Positions 32,588 through 32,817 of a stretch of DNA of 32,817 nt are shown in pieces. The stretch lies in assembly GCA_027450145.1 (NCBI GenBank), contig DAIDKH010000049.1, positions 1-32,817 on the forward strand, in the 5' to 3' direction. This DNA comes from Chthonomonadaceae bacterium. Lineage in GTDB: Bacteria; Armatimonadota; Chthonomonadetes; Chthonomonadales; Chthonomonadaceae. A program made the position numbers and the translations under genes. The notes under the pieces are model-generated. The model did no database searches. It was given only the letters and a program-made list of their open reading frames with translations, and was not told the origin of the DNA. How positions within the stretch are numbered: the stretch's first letter is position 1; every line of letters starts with the position of its first letter.

Positions 32588-32817
32588 TCACTCATCAGGA
32601 GTATGTTGCAGATCTAGATTTTCAAAACGGGTGTACGCAGGAAAGAAACCTATACTTACCTTGCCAGTTGGACCACTTCGGTGCTTTGCGATGATAAGTT
32701 CAGTCTCCTCCGGTCGGCTGCCATCCGCTGGCATACCACCGCCATCCTCCGCACCTGCTTCTTTCATTTTGTAGTAGGCATCTCGGTAGATGAACATTAC
32801 AATATCAGCCTCGGCCT
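32588..32817 (-). CDS. dnaB: Replicative DNA helicase DnaB, C-terminal end (cut by window edge)
   Basis: Only the last 75 or so codons are present; the gene continues past the right edge. The visible part begins AEADIVMFIYRDAYYKM and ends with ETELIIAKHRSGPTGKV and FPAYTRFENL. This is the diagnostic end of the RecA-like motor of DnaB, including the arginine-bearing KHRSGPTG segment. DnaB unwinds DNA ahead of the replisome. An acidic insertion (KEAGAEDGGGMPADGSRPEE) separates the two conserved parts, as is common in DnaB. It is followed by purD on the same strand. Confidence 0.93.
   Translation of the reverse strand, partial: AEADIVMFIYRDAYYKMKEAGAEDGGGMPADGSRPEETELIIAKHRSGPTGKVSIGFFPAYTRFENLDLQHTPDE

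Overview
The window is an ordinary bacterial chromosomal segment of about 33 kb with moderate GC. It holds about 20 protein genes on both strands, and I see no tRNA, rRNA, CRISPR, transposon or phage genes. The mix suggests a free-living diderm heterotroph outside the Proteobacteria. Evidence for this is an RqcH/NFACT protein, a fused VKOR-DsbA oxidase, NHL-repeat and Ig-like lipoproteins, a fused E1 alpha-beta enzyme, purine-rich Shine-Dalgarno sites and several TTG/GTG starts. Armatimonadota or a neighbouring phylum would fit, but this is inference from gene style, not a phylogenetic result.

Layout, left to right. (1) 115-7173, minus strand: a secreted beta-propeller/phosphoesterase, then a tight ftsK-deoC-rbsK operon read right to left, with a good promoter in front of ftsK. 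(2) 7426-9876, minus strand: a Tat-type NHL-repeat lipoprotein followed by a small Ig-like lipoprotein. The pair ends in a strong terminator and is preceded by a foldable leader. (3) 10206-13352, plus strand: a small lamin-tail-like protein and a secreted alpha/beta hydrolase ending in a nested terminator. (4) 13419-20676, plus strand: a fused two-domain TPP-dependent E1 dehydrogenase, then a 1219-residue secreted protein of unknown function translationally coupled to a sugar-phosphate isomerase/epimerase-type TIM barrel. (5) 20715-25389: a thiol/redox-flavoured group with thioredoxin, a minus-strand secreted helical protein, a DinB-like metalloprotein, VKOR-DsbA and a secreted carboxypeptidase-regulatory-domain protein, ending at a perfect 22-bp inverted repeat. 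(6) 25445-27967: hemC-nadB. (7) 28070-32817: rqcH (minus) divergent from an LCP-family gene (plus), which runs tail to tail into purD. purD lies directly downstream of dnaB, which is cut by the right edge.

Housekeeping genes (ftsK, deoC, rbsK, trxA, hemC, nadB, rqcH, purD, dnaB) carry intact diagnostic motifs and are assigned with high confidence. The less-understood content is the set of exported proteins, above all the 1219-residue protein with its coupled isomerase, the stand-alone lamin-tail-like protein, and the short overlapping reading frames in front of the VKOR-DsbA gene. I found no convincing new defence or mobile system. The best candidates for undescribed biology are these secreted or unknown proteins and two structured non-coding stretches, 9816-9876 and 25341-25389.
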